NCBI RefSeq assembly: GCF_004962925.1
Contig: NZ_SUEO01000011.1
Coordinates: 14,016 to 52,789, forward strand
Direction: 5' to 3'
From: Mesorhizobium sp.
Lineage (GTDB): Bacteria > Pseudomonadota > Alphaproteobacteria > Rhizobiales > Rhizobiaceae
DNA length: 38,774 bases
The notes below the pieces were generated by a model, which was not told the DNA's origin, did no database searches, and saw nothing but the letters and a program-made list of their open reading frames with translations. A program made the position numbers and the translations under genes. This document shows, one piece after another, positions 9,315-18,744 of the stretch (position 1 is the stretch's first letter; the number at the start of each line of letters is the position of its first letter).

Positions 9315-9571
9315 ATACGGCCGGCGTGGTAATGCCCATATCGGTCTCCTTCGACCAATATGAATCATAAACCGTCCATCAAAGGAATCCTGAATCCTTT
9401 AAATCGCGACTGGCTTTAGCCCGGTGGCGGGGCAGCCACAGGGTGGACATTTCAGCCCACATGGAAAATGATCATGTTGCCATGCACAACACTGCAGTGC
9501 TCTGATCTCGACGAAAGCCTGAGCGTAGAAGCGGATCAACCGACCTCCGGGTCCAGCGAGCGAGGACGCAA

Positions 9572-10786
9572 ATGGACACCCCAGAGAATGGGCAATTGCA
9601 TCGCGACGCGGGCGGGCGACCCTGTCGATCGTCCGGCTGGCTTGCCCGCGCCGCCGTGTCGGCGGCATTCCTGCTCGGCATGGCTTTCAGCAGCACTGCG
9701 TTTGCGCAGGACCAGCAGCTACCCGTGGTGACGGCGGCCAAGCCGGTGTTCCGTGAAATCGTCGAAGACGACGAGTTCGTCGGGCGCTTCGAAGCCGTCG
9801 ACCAGGTCGCCATCCGTTCGCGCGTCAGCGGCTATCTGGACAAGGTCAGCTTCCAGGACGGCGCACTGGTCAACAAGGGCGACCTGCTCTTCACCATCGA
9901 CCAGCGTCCGTACCAGGCGGCTTATGATGCCGCCAAGTCGCAAGTGGACGTCGCCAAGAGTCTGCTCGAATTCTCCAAGATGCAGCTGGATCGCGCCGAC
10001 GAACTCGCCAAGACCGGCAATATCTCAACCGCGACGGTCGACGACCGCCGGCGGGAATACCTTTCGGCGCAGGCGCAGATGCAGGGCGCGACGGCTGCGC
10101 TGACGACGGCCAGCCTGAACATGGAATTCACCGAGATCAAGGCGCCCTTGTCCGGCCGCATCGACCGCCGGCTGGTGTCGGTCGGCAACCTCGTGCAGCC
10201 GGATTCCACCTTGCTGACGACCATCGTTAAGCGCGATCCGATCGACTTCTATTTCGACGTCGATGAGCGCCTGTATTTCAGCTACGCCCGCGACGCGAAG
10301 GAGCGTGGCGGCAGCATGCAGGAAGGCGCCGGCGGGCTCGAGGTGATGGTTCGCGTCGCCGACCGCGCGGAGGCGGTATTCAAAGGCAAGCTCGATTTTG
10401 CCGAGAACCGGATCGACAACGCGACCGGCACCATGCGGGTGCGTGCAAGGTTTCCCAACGCCGACGGCATTCTCCAGCCAGGCATGTTCGGGCGCATCAA
10501 CGTGCCGGGGTCGCTGCCGCATAGCGGCGTGCTGGTGCCCGACGAGGCGATCGGCGCCGATCAGGATCGCCGCATCGTGTTCCTGGTGGATGAGGCCGGG
10601 ACGGTGTCGGCGAAGCCCGTGCGCACCGGCCCGCTTCTCGACGGCTACCGGGTGATCCGCGGGGGCCTGACCGGCGACGAGACGATCATCGTCAACGGGC
10701 TGATGCACGCCAGGCCCGGCACCAAGGTGAAGGTCGAGATGGTGACGTTGCCGCCCAAGGCCGAGACCGCCGAGTTGCAGCAATGA
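9572..10786 (+). CDS. RND efflux pump periplasmic adaptor (membrane fusion protein)
   Basis: A 404-residue HlyD/AcrA-type adaptor linking an inner-membrane RND pump to an outer-membrane channel. The Sec signal peptide ends around TAFAQ and no lipobox Cys is seen, so it is not an AcrA-like lipoprotein. The split lipoyl domain is visible (VAIRSRVSGYLDKVSFQDGA, then FTEIKAPLSGRIDRRLVSVG), with a helical hairpin between the halves and a beta-barrel domain after. The stop overlaps the pump start by 4 bases (ATGA), so the two are coupled. No outer-membrane factor or adjacent regulator is in the window. Substrates are unknown. Confidence 0.93.
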   Translation: MDTPENGQLHRDAGGRPCRSSGWLARAAVSAAFLLGMAFSSTAFAQDQQLPVVTAAKPVFREIVEDDEFVGRFEAVDQVAIRSRVSGYLDKVSFQDGALVNKGDLLFTIDQRPYQAAYDAAKSQVDVAKSLLEFSKMQLDRADELAKTGNISTATVDDRRREYLSAQAQMQGATAALTTASLNMEFTEIKAPLSGRIDRRLVSVGNLVQPDSTLLTTIVKRDPIDFYFDVDERLYFSYARDAKERGGSMQEGAGGLEVMVRVADRAEAVFKGKLDFAENRIDNATGTMRVRARFPNADGILQPGMFGRINVPGSLPHSGVLVPDEAIGADQDRRIVFLVDEAGTVSAKPVRTGPLLDGYRVIRGGLTGDETIIVNGLMHARPGTKVKVEMVTLPPKAETAELQQ

Positions 10787-13700
10787 GGTTCGCACATTTC
10801 TTCGTCGACCGTCCGATCTTCGCATCGGTCGTTTCGATCGTCCTGCTGATCCTCGGCGGGATTGCTTATACCCAGCTGCCGGTCGCGCAATATCCCGAGA
10901 TCGCGCCGCCGACCATCGTCGTTCGCGCGCAGTATCCGGGTGCCGACGCCGAGACGGTCGCAGCGACGGTGGCAACGCCGATCGAGCAGGAGATCAACGG
11001 CGTCGAGGGCATGCTCTACATGTCGTCCTATTCGTCGGGCGACGGGGCGATGGCGCTGACCATCACCTTCAAGCTGGGCACCGATCTCGACCAGGCGCAG
11101 GTGCTGGTGCAGAACCGCGTGTCGGTCGCCGAGCCGCGCCTGCCCGAAGAAGTCCGCCGCCTCGGCATCACCACCACCAAGAGCTCGCCCGACCTGATGA
11201 TGGTCGTGCACATGCTGTCGCCCGACAATACCTACGACCAGCTCTACGTCTCGAACTACGCCCGCTCGCGGGTGCGCGACATACTGCTCAGACTAGACGG
11301 CGTCGGCGACCTCATCATCTTCGGCGAACGCGAATATTCGCTGCGCATCTGGCTCGATCCGGAAAAACTGTCCGCCCTGGGGATGACCTCGGGCGATGTG
11401 GTGCAGGCGCTGCGCGACCAGAACGTCCAGGTGTCGGGCGGCTCGATCGGCGCGCCGCCGACCAGCACCGGCACGGCGTTCCAGTACACGGTCACCACGC
11501 AAGGCCGCTTCAACGACGCACGCGACTTCCGATACGTGATCGTCAAATCGACCGACGACGGCCGCCTGATCTCGCTGCAGGACGTGGCGCGCATCGAGCT
11601 CGGCGCCAAGGATTACGTCACCAACTCCTATCTCAACGGCAAACCGGCGGTGGCGCTCGCCATCTTCCAGCGGCCGGGCACCAATGCGCTAGCCGCAGCC
11701 GCGGAGATCCAGGACAAGATGAAGGAGCTTTCCCGCGACTTCCCGAAGGGGTTGAGCTACGACATCGTCTACAATCCGACCGAGTTCGTCGCCGAGTCGA
11801 TCCAGGAGGTCTACAAGACAATCCTCGAGGCGATGCTGCTGGTCATCATCGTCATCATCGTCTTCCTGCAATCGTGGCGCATGGCGATCGTGCCGATCGT
11901 GGCGATCCCCGTGTCGCTGATCGGCACGCTGGCGGTGCTTTACGCCGCTGGCTTCTCGCTCAACATGCTGACGCTGTTCGGCCTCGTTCTGGCGATCGGC
12001 ATCGTCGTCGACGATGCGATCGTCGTGGTCGAGAACGTCGAGCGCAATATCGCCAGAGGGCTGGCGCCCAATCCGGCGTCGCACCTGACCATGGACGAAG
12101 TTGGAACGGCGGTCATCGCGATCTCGCTGGTGCTGATAGCCGTGTTCGTACCGACAGCCTTCATCCCCGGCATTTCTGGGCAGTTCTACCTGCAGTTTGC
12201 GATCACCATCGCGGTGTCGACGGCGATCTCGGCATTCAATTCGCTGACGCTTTCGCCGGCGCTGGCCGCACTGCTGTTCAAGCCGCACCACGCCGCGGCG
12301 GCGCCGCCGCGCTTTTTCCTGGCGCGGTTCGGACGGGCGCTCGCCGACGGCTTCAATCGCGGCTTCGACAGGGTCGCCCACTGGTATTCGAGCATCATCC
12401 GCGTGCTGGTCGGCTCGTGGATAACGATCGCCGCCATGCTGGCCGTTTTCGCGGCCCTCATCTACGCCACGGTCTACATGGTGCAGGCGGTGCCGCGCGG
12501 TTTCATTCCGTCGCTCGACCAGGGCTATGCGATCGTCGTCGTCCAGTTGCCGGACGGCGCCTCGCTGTCGAGGACCGATGCGGTCATCCAGCAGGCGTCG
12601 CAGATCATCCAGAAAACGCCAGGCGTCGACTACGCAGTCGCCTTCGCCGGCTTCTCCGGCGCGACCTTCACCAACGCCAGCAACGCGGGCGTGATCTTCG
12701 CCAGGTTCAAGCCCTTTGACGAGCGACTGAAAGCCGGCCAGTCGGCGACCCAGGTCATTGGCAATCTGTTCGGCAGCCTGCAAAGCATCAAGGAAGCCTT
12801 CATTATCGCACTGCCGCCGCCGCCGATCCGCGGCGTCGGCAATGCCGGCGGCTTCAAACTGCAGATCCAGGAGCGCAACAGCGCCGACATGCGGCAGATC
12901 CTGGCGCATGCCAACGAAATCGCCGGCAAGGCCAACAAGACGCCGGGGCTGACGGGCGTGTTCACCACGTTCTCCGCGTCGAGCCCGCAATTCTTCCTGG
13001 CGATCGATCGCGACAAGGCGCGCATCCTGAACGTGCCGATCCCCAACATCTTCGAGACGCTGTCGATCAATTTGGGCACCGCCTACGTCAACGACTTCAA
13101 CGCTTTCGGGCGCGTCTACCAGGTGCGGGCGCAGGCCGACAAGGCGTTCCGCCTCGATCGCGCCGACATCTTGAAACTGAAGGTGCGCTCGGCGACCGGC
13201 GCGCTGGTTCCGCTCGGCACGTTGATCGAGATCCGCGACGTCACCGGCCCGGCGCTGGTCCAGCGCTACAACATGTACGTCTCGGTGCCGCTGCAGGGCA
13301 ACGCCGCGCCCGGCGTTTCCACGGGCGACGCGCTGGCATTGATGGAAGGGATCACGGCAAAGATGCTGCCGGCCGGTACCTCCTATGAATGGACCGAGCT
13401 CGCCTATCAGGAGCGCAACACCGGCAATGCCGCTGTCTATATCTTCGGACTGTCGGTGTTGTTCGTGTTCCTGGCGCTGGCGGCGCAATATGAAAGCTGG
13501 GTGCTGCCGTTCGCCATTGTGCTGGTGGTGCCGCTCGGCGTGCTTGCCGCGTTGCTCGGCGTGTCTTTCCGAGGGCTGGACAACAACATCCTCGTGCAGA
13601 TCGGCCTCATCGTGCTGATCGGGCTTGCCGCCAAGAACGCGATCCTGATCGTCGAATTCGCGCGGCAGGCGCAGGAACGCGGCCTGTCGGCCGCCGAGGC

Positions 13701-13986
13701 TGCCGTCGAAGCCTGCCGGCTCAGGCTGCGGCCGATCCTGATGACCGCCTTCTCGTTCATCCTCGGCGTCGTGCCGCTGATGATCGCAACGGGCCCGGGC
13801 GCAGAAATGCGCCAGTCGCTCGGCACCGCGGTGTTCTCCGGCATGCTCGGCGTCACCTTCGTCGGCCTGTTCCTGACGCCGGTGTTCTACGTCACGCTCA
13901 GGTCGCTGTTTTCACGGCGCAAGCCCCGTGCCGAGGCCGAGCCTTCGGGGCCGGCAGAGGCGCCATCGGAGACGGCCGCCGAGTAG
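10783..13986 (+). CDS. RND efflux transporter, HAE1 family (AcrB-like)
   Basis: This 1067-residue inner-membrane proton antiporter is full length for hydrophobe/amphiphile RND pumps. The N-terminus FFVDRPIFASVVSIVLLILGG is typical. The proton-relay Asp pair is in GIVVDDAIVVVENVER in TM4, and the conserved Lys is in GLAAKNAILIVEFARQ in TM10. The two large periplasmic loops lie between TM1-2 and TM7-8. Together with the adaptor it should export drugs or other amphiphilic compounds. The specific substrate and the outer-membrane partner cannot be inferred. Confidence 0.96.
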   Translation: MRFAHFFVDRPIFASVVSIVLLILGGIAYTQLPVAQYPEIAPPTIVVRAQYPGADAETVAATVATPIEQEINGVEGMLYMSSYSSGDGAMALTITFKLGTDLDQAQVLVQNRVSVAEPRLPEEVRRLGITTTKSSPDLMMVVHMLSPDNTYDQLYVSNYARSRVRDILLRLDGVGDLIIFGEREYSLRIWLDPEKLSALGMTSGDVVQALRDQNVQVSGGSIGAPPTSTGTAFQYTVTTQGRFNDARDFRYVIVKSTDDGRLISLQDVARIELGAKDYVTNSYLNGKPAVALAIFQRPGTNALAAAAEIQDKMKELSRDFPKGLSYDIVYNPTEFVAESIQEVYKTILEAMLLVIIVIIVFLQSWRMAIVPIVAIPVSLIGTLAVLYAAGFSLNMLTLFGLVLAIGIVVDDAIVVVENVERNIARGLAPNPASHLTMDEVGTAVIAISLVLIAVFVPTAFIPGISGQFYLQFAITIAVSTAISAFNSLTLSPALAALLFKPHHAAAAPPRFFLARFGRALADGFNRGFDRVAHWYSSIIRVLVGSWITIAAMLAVFAALIYATVYMVQAVPRGFIPSLDQGYAIVVVQLPDGASLSRTDAVIQQASQIIQKTPGVDYAVAFAGFSGATFTNASNAGVIFARFKPFDERLKAGQSATQVIGNLFGSLQSIKEAFIIALPPPPIRGVGNAGGFKLQIQERNSADMRQILAHANEIAGKANKTPGLTGVFTTFSASSPQFFLAIDRDKARILNVPIPNIFETLSINLGTAYVNDFNAFGRVYQVRAQADKAFRLDRADILKLKVRSATGALVPLGTLIEIRDVTGPALVQRYNMYVSVPLQGNAAPGVSTGDALALMEGITAKMLPAGTSYEWTELAYQERNTGNAAVYIFGLSVLFVFLALAAQYESWVLPFAIVLVVPLGVLAALLGVSFRGLDNNILVQIGLIVLIGLAAKNAILIVEFARQAQERGLSAAEAAVEACRLRLRPILMTAFSFILGVVPLMIATGPGAEMRQSLGTAVFSGMLGVTFVGLFLTPVFYVTLRSLFSRRKPRAEAEPSGPAEAPSETAAE

Positions 13987-14221
13987 GGTTACGAATTCGC
14001 CGCTTCGGGCGCGGCTTATCACTCCAGAAAATCGGCGCGGCGCGGTAACGGCCACGATCTGCGCCGACAACCGCGACCTCCGGAGTCCTCGCTTGCGATG
14101 TCTGCTTTCAGGACGCGGCGAAGCTGATCTCTATGACCGAAACCGGCGCGCAAAGCGGACATCTCTGATGGACGGTGCAGACCGTCTGTTTTGAGTCAAA
14201 GCCGACGTTCAACCCGACCTA

Positions 14222-15514
14222 TCATCTGTTCGCAGCACCAGCCTCCAGCTTTCTCGCTTCCCGCATGTTAGGCAAGAACACCGTCAGCAGGCCGAGCAGC
14301 GGCAAATACGAGCAGACCTGAAAGACGAAATCGATGCCTTTCATGTCGGCGACAACGCCGAGCACGGCGGCCGCGATGCCGCCCATGCCGAAGGCGAAGC
14401 CGAAGAAGATTCCGGCGATCATGCCGACGCGGCCGGGCACCAGTTCCTGCGCGAAGACGACGATGTTCGAGAAGGCCGAGGACAGGATCAGGCCGATCAG
14501 CACGGTCAGGATCATCGTCCATTCGAAATTGGCGTAGGGCAGGGCCAGCGTGAAGGGCAGCACGCCGACGATCGAGAACCAGATCATCGGCTTCTGTCCG
14601 TAGCGGTCGCCGAACGGACCGCCGAGCAAGATGCCCAGCGCCGAGGCACCGAGGAACAGGAACAGCATCACCTGCGACATCTGCACCGAAACGCCGAATT
14701 TGTCGATGGCGTAGAAGGTGTAGTAGCTGGCGAGGCTGGCGACGTAGGCGTTCTTGGTCAGCACCAGCAAGGTCAGCACTGCCAGCGCGCCCATCACCTT
14801 GTGGCGCGGAAAGGGCGAGACGAAGCCTGCCGCCTTGCGATTGGCGAGCGAGACGCGAAGGCGGCTGTACCAGCCGCCGACCCGCCACAGCACGATGATG
14901 CCGATCAGCGAGCCGACGGCAAACCAAGCTATGCTGGTCTGGCCGAAGGGCACGACGATGAAGGCAGCCAGCAGCGGCCCTATGGCCTGGCCGAGATTGC
15001 CGCCGACCTGGAACAGCGATTGCGCCAGGCCGAACCTGCCGCCCGAGGCGAAACGGGCGATGCGCGAGGATTCCGGGTGGAAGATCGCCGAACCGATGCC
15101 GATCAGCGACGCGCCGATCAGCAGCAGCGTATAATGTCCGGCATAGGCCAGCACGATCAGGCCGATCAGCGAGGCCGCCATGCCATAGGGCAGCGAATAG
15201 GGCATCGGCCGCTTGTCGGTGACCATGCCGATCAGCGGCTGCAGCAATGACGCCGTCACCTGGAAGGTGAAGGTCAAAAGGCCGATCTGCCAGAAATCGA
15301 GGCCGTAATTGTCCTTCAGCAGCGGATAGATGGCCGACAGCAGCGACTGCATGATGTCGTTGACACAATGGCAGAAGCTCACCGCAAGGATGACGGTGAA
15401 GGCCGTCGCTTGCGCCGAAGCGTGGCTGGCCGGCGCAGGCGTGGCGACGGTGGTGGCTGTCGTGTCGGTCAAGGCGTGCTCCGTGGTCTTTTTGGCGGGC
15501 GCTCCCGCAGGCAT
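14222..15514 (-). CDS. MFS transporter, fosmidomycin-resistance (Fsr) type
   Basis: A 430-residue major facilitator with about 12 hydrophobic helices after a Thr/Ala-rich N-terminal leader of about 35 residues. Fsr-like signatures are visible: SFCHCVNDIMQSLLSAIYPLL, then IGIGSAIFHPESSRIARFAS and VGGNLGQAIGPLLAAF. It is divergent from an AraC-family gene with 81 bases between the starts, an arrangement usual for a regulator and its target exporter. The natural substrate is unknown; the family name comes from a resistance phenotype. Confidence 0.88.
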   Translation of the reverse strand: MPAGAPAKKTTEHALTDTTATTVATPAPASHASAQATAFTVILAVSFCHCVNDIMQSLLSAIYPLLKDNYGLDFWQIGLLTFTFQVTASLLQPLIGMVTDKRPMPYSLPYGMAASLIGLIVLAYAGHYTLLLIGASLIGIGSAIFHPESSRIARFASGGRFGLAQSLFQVGGNLGQAIGPLLAAFIVVPFGQTSIAWFAVGSLIGIIVLWRVGGWYSRLRVSLANRKAAGFVSPFPRHKVMGALAVLTLLVLTKNAYVASLASYYTFYAIDKFGVSVQMSQVMLFLFLGASALGILLGGPFGDRYGQKPMIWFSIVGVLPFTLALPYANFEWTMILTVLIGLILSSAFSNIVVFAQELVPGRVGMIAGIFFGFAFGMGGIAAAVLGVVADMKGIDFVFQVCSYLPLLGLLTVFLPNMREARKLEAGAANR

Positions 15515-15595
15515 AGCCGGTTGCCTTATAAGTCACTTGCCGGGCGACTTCTTTCGTGGTTTGGTCCAATAGTTTCGCGAGTGGGCCATTACCCA

Positions 15596-16480
15596 ATGCC
15601 GCACGGCAATGAAATCTTCAAAGCGGGCGACACCGATCTCGGGCAGTTGCATGAGCGCCGCTGGCAGTGGCTGGAGCAGGCCGTCGGGCCGGCCGTGGCC
15701 CTGCCGACCGAATATCCCGACGGCTACCACGTGCCGCAGCACCGCCATAGCCGCAGCCAGTTGCTGCATGCGCTTGTCGGCGTTGTGCTGGTGACGACGC
15801 GACATGGGCGCTGGATGGTGCCGCCCGATCATGCCATGTGGATGCCCGCCGGCACCGAACATTCCGTCGAGATGCTTGGCGACGTCAGCATGCGCTCGGT
15901 CTACGTGGTGCCGGACGCCATTGTGGGGCTGCCGCATGGGCTGCGCGTCGTCGGCATCACCGATCTGATGCACAGCCTGATCGTGGAATCGGAAAAGCTG
16001 CCACAGGGCGCCGAGCTGGAAGGGCGCGGTGGACTGATCATGAGCCTCCTGCTGCATGAAATTCCTAACCTGCCGGAACGGCCGCTCGGCCTGCCTTTTC
16101 CTTCAGATCCAAGGCTTGCGGCGCTGTGCCGGCGCTTCGTCGCAGCACCCTCGCCACATGCGACGATCGACGAATGGGCCGATATCGTCGGCATGAGCCG
16201 CCGTTCCTTCACGCGTGCCTTTCATCGCCAGACCGGATTGTCGCTGTCGACATGGCGCCAGCAGGCCTGCCTGTTCGCGGCATTGCCGCGGCTGGCCGAT
16301 GGCGAGCCGATCACCAGGGTGGCGCTCGATCTCGGCTATGACAGCGTGCCGGCCTTCATCACCATGTTCAAGCGCATGCTGGGAGCATCGCCGCGCGGCT
16401 ATATGCGCGGCGCGCGCGACAGCGTCGAAGTAGCTCGTCGCCTGATCGGCCCGGTTCGGCTAGAAAGCCCGGCGCCGTAG
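15596..16480 (+). CDS. AraC-family transcriptional regulator with N-terminal cupin
   Basis: A 294-residue regulator. Residues about 40-120 form a cupin-like sensor (VPQHRHSRSQLLHAL...GRWMVPPDHAMWMPAGTEHSVE). The C-terminal double helix-turn-helix includes TIDEWADIVGMSRRSFTRAF and ITRVALDLGYDSVPAFITMF. The ATG at 15596 gives a normal-length protein; the frame is open further upstream, but that part overlaps the divergent MFS gene. It probably controls that transporter, in the manner of the E. coli NimR/NimT pair, though this is inferred from arrangement alone. Confidence 0.9.
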   Translation: MPHGNEIFKAGDTDLGQLHERRWQWLEQAVGPAVALPTEYPDGYHVPQHRHSRSQLLHALVGVVLVTTRHGRWMVPPDHAMWMPAGTEHSVEMLGDVSMRSVYVVPDAIVGLPHGLRVVGITDLMHSLIVESEKLPQGAELEGRGGLIMSLLLHEIPNLPERPLGLPFPSDPRLAALCRRFVAAPSPHATIDEWADIVGMSRRSFTRAFHRQTGLSLSTWRQQACLFAALPRLADGEPITRVALDLGYDSVPAFITMFKRMLGASPRGYMRGARDSVEVARRLIGPVRLESPAP

Positions 16481-16670
16481 GCTGGGCTTGGACTCTCTCG
16501 ACTATTTTGGCCGAGCCGTCTTGTGGTGAAAGGCCTGGCTGGGCTGCGACTTCTTGACAGCAGTCAGGCTTGCCTCATCATGGATGACCGTTTCTTCGAT
16601 GTCCCAAGCCTGTCCCGGAAGGTTGCTGGAAGGTGGAGTATCCAACGTTGGGAGCGCTGCATTTATTTTG

Positions 16671-16868
16671 TTAATGGCCCAGACCAAGCCGCATAGTGCC
16701 GATGTAGGCCGCAAGACACCCAAGCATGGATTTCAGGCCTATATTGTCGGCTATCCAGTGCGTTGCCGACAGGCCGAAGGCCAGGAGGGACAACCCCGAA
16801 AAGAGTAAAACGTATAAAAGGCCAAGCGCAATTCGGTAGGGCGCGGGGTGGTTTGCTGCATTCAACAT
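16671..16868 (-). CDS. Small two-helix membrane protein, unrecognised
   Basis: A 65-residue frame with two hydrophobic stretches: IALGLLYVLLFSGLSLLAFG, and a weaker one around MLGCLAAYIGTMRLGLG. I do not recognise the family. It sits alone in an AT-richer stretch between the AraC gene and prs. Support is the membrane-protein composition and an intact frame from ATG to TAA; the ribosome-binding site (GGCGG) is weak. The rest of 16481-16984 shows no other convincing gene. Confidence 0.45.
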   Translation of the reverse strand: MLNAANHPAPYRIALGLLYVLLFSGLSLLAFGLSATHWIADNIGLKSMLGCLAAYIGTMRLGLGH

Positions 16869-16964
16869 GCCGCCAATTTAGCCTACAAAATGCTGAAAAG
16901 TGATCAAAGCCAAAAATAGAATTTGAACGACAACGGGTCCAATTCCGCTTGTCATTCACTCGTC

Positions 16965-16984
16965 AAAAGCTCCGCAGGAGGCTT
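16965..16984 (-). terminator. Possible terminator after prs
   Basis: Read on the minus strand just after the prs stop codon, CTCC-TGC-GGAG forms a short stem extended by AAG/CTT across a one-base bulge, followed by a short T-run (TTTTG). It is weak but well placed. Confidence 0.35.
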
Positions 16985-17920
16985 CTAGTCGAACAGGCTC
17001 GATACCGATTCCTCGGTCGCGGTGCGCGAGATCGCCTCGCCCATCAGGTCGGCGATGGAGATGACGCGGATGTTGCTGGCGTCGAGCACCGCTTGGGTCG
17101 GCTGGATGGAATCGGTGATAACCAGTTCCTGCAGCTTCGAGGCGCCGATGCGGGCGATGGCGCCGCCGGACAAAACGCCGTGGGTGGTGTAGGCGGTGAC
17201 GCTGGTGGCGCCGCCGGCAAGCAGCGCATCGGCCGCATTGCACAAGGTACCGCCCGAATCGATGATGTCGTCGATCAGCAGGCAATCCTTGCCGCGCACG
17301 TCGCCGATAACGTTCATGACTTCCGATTCGCCGGGGCGCTCGCGACGCTTGTCGACGATGGCGAGCTGGGCATCGATGCGCTTGGCGAGCGCGCGGGCGC
17401 GGACCACGCCGCCGACATCCGGCGACACGACCATGACATTGGCAAGCTGCTTGTATTTCGCCTTCACGTCACGGGCCATGACCGGCACCGAGAAGAGATT
17501 GTCGGTCGGGATGTCGAAAAAGCCTTGGATCTGGCCGGCGTGGAGATCCAGCGTCAATACCCGATCGACGCCCGCCCGCGTGATCATGTTGGCGACCAGC
17601 TTGGCCGAGATCGGCGTGCGGCCCGAGGCGCGGCGGTCTTGCCTGGCATAGCCGAAATAAGGAATGACCGCCGTGATGCGCTTGGCCGACGAGCGCATGA
17701 AGGCATCGATCATGATGAGCAGTTCCATCAGGTGATCGTTGGTCGGGAACGAGGTGGACTGCAGGATGAAGACATCCTCGCCGCGCACATTTTCCTGGAT
17801 CTCGACAAAGATTTCCTGATCGGCGAAGCGCCTGACGCTGGCTTTGCCCAGCGGTATGTTGAGATAGCGGGCGACCGCTTCGGCCAGCACTCTGTTGGAA
17901 TTGCCCGCGAAAAGCTTCAT
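16985..17920 (-). CDS. prs: Ribose-phosphate pyrophosphokinase (PRPP synthetase)
   Basis: Makes PRPP from ribose 5-phosphate and ATP for nucleotide, His and Trp synthesis. The 311-residue length is standard. Visible motifs are the N-terminal [19 protein letters not shown], the ATP/flexible-loop region [20 protein letters not shown], the catalytic-loop [17 protein letters not shown] and the PRPP-binding [19 protein letters not shown]. The ATG at 17920 is unambiguous. apt, a PRPP user, is also in the window but is far away and not co-transcribed. Confidence 0.97.
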   Translation of the reverse strand: MKLFAGNSNRVLAEAVARYLNIPLGKASVRRFADQEIFVEIQENVRGEDVFILQSTSFPTNDHLMELLIMIDAFMRSSAKRITAVIPYFGYARQDRRASGRTPISAKLVANMITRAGVDRVLTLDLHAGQIQGFFDIPTDNLFSVPVMARDVKAKYKQLANVMVVSPDVGGVVRARALAKRIDAQLAIVDKRRERPGESEVMNVIGDVRGKDCLLIDDIIDSGGTLCNAADALLAGGATSVTAYTTHGVLSGGAIARIGASKLQELVITDSIQPTQAVLDASNIRVISIADLMGEAISRTATEESVSSLFD

Positions 17921-18075
17921 GCACCGTTCCTGGTGAAGGATGGAGACTCTGGCAGACTCTCTTGAGCCTCTTAAGTCGGGCTTTTAGCGGCCCGTGCCGG
18001 TATTGCAAGCGTCGTGATCGGGAATCCGCCGGCTAATCTCAATAAACGTCTACGGCGAGGGCGGTCTGCAACATG

Positions 18076-18696
18076 TCAGCCCGCTTGGCCGCCAAGCCAT
18101 GTGGCAAACTGGTCGATCGTCTGGTCGGCGATCGCCTGCATGGTCTCCGGCGCGACAGCAGCCCAGCCTTCGCCACCATTGACTGACGGCGCCTTCTGCT
18201 GGCCATTGATGCGATGCAGCCGGTTGCCTGCCGGGTCATAGACATCCCAGACATAGATGACGGTGGTATCCTTACCTTCCGACATCGTCGAGAAATAGCC
18301 TTTCAGCACATGCGTTGGGGTCTGCCCAGCGCTGCCTGCCAAGGTGATGCCGCGCTGCTTGGCTCGCGTCTGAAGCTCCGCAGTCAACGGTGTCGCGGCT
18401 TCCACCGAGGCGCCGACGATCGGCGCCACCTGCAGGCGGGTTCGTGCGATGACGGCGGCGCTCTTTGCGGGCGGCACGGTCGTGGTTGCGGGTTGTGCCG
18501 TCGCGGAAGACTGGGCGGTCGTTGCAGGTGTGGTGGGCGTTGCGGTCGTGCCGGTTCCAGCCGTTGGCACAGCCTGCGTCGACTGCGGGGCGATGGCCGA
18601 GGGTTCGAGAACGTCCTTCGCATTGGTGCAGGCGGCCAGCGCCAGCGCCGCGAGCAATGACACGGTCGTCACATGCGATCGCCTCATTTGCCTCAA
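18076..18696 (-). CDS. Putative lipoprotein, unrecognised family
   Basis: A 206-residue protein with a lipoprotein signal peptide and lipobox LAAC (acylated Cys at about residue 23). A Thr/Ala/Pro-rich linker (residues about 30-75) probably spans into the periplasm. The folded C-terminal part (about 80-206) includes THVLKGYFSTMSEGKDTTVI and YVWDVYDPAGNRLHRINGQQ, which resembles small outer-membrane-associated lipoproteins of rhizobia. Function unknown. It lies 45 bases downstream of the M24-fold gene. Confidence 0.75.
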   Translation of the reverse strand: MRQMRRSHVTTVSLLAALALAACTNAKDVLEPSAIAPQSTQAVPTAGTGTTATPTTPATTAQSSATAQPATTTVPPAKSAAVIARTRLQVAPIVGASVEAATPLTAELQTRAKQRGITLAGSAGQTPTHVLKGYFSTMSEGKDTTVIYVWDVYDPAGNRLHRINGQQKAPSVNGGEGWAAVAPETMQAIADQTIDQFATWLGGQAG

Positions 18697-18720
18697 AACT
18701 CCCTGGCGATGAACGCCCTT

Positions 18721-18744
18721 TGAATCCTTATCATTATGGATTCA
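18721..18744. repeat. Short hairpin spanning the M24 stop codon
   Basis: Perfect 7-base arms TGAATCC (18721-18727) and GGATTCA (18738-18744) with a 10-base AT-rich loop; the second arm contains the stop codon of the M24-fold gene. There is no T-run, so it is not a canonical terminator. Each arm carries a GANTC site. Confidence 0.45.

Noticed and set aside
11689..13488. 599-residue minus-strand frame within the RND pump gene
   Set aside because: Low-complexity Arg/Asp/Gln-rich translation antisense to a full-length pump; a typical GC-rich shadow.
13987..14221. Terminator or small gene between the RND pump and MFS genes
   Set aside because: A weak GCCGC...GCGGC stem lacks a T-run, and the frames across it have no start signals.
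16502..16723. 73-residue minus-strand frame after the AraC gene
   Set aside because: Composition is not protein-like and it overlaps the better 65-residue membrane frame.
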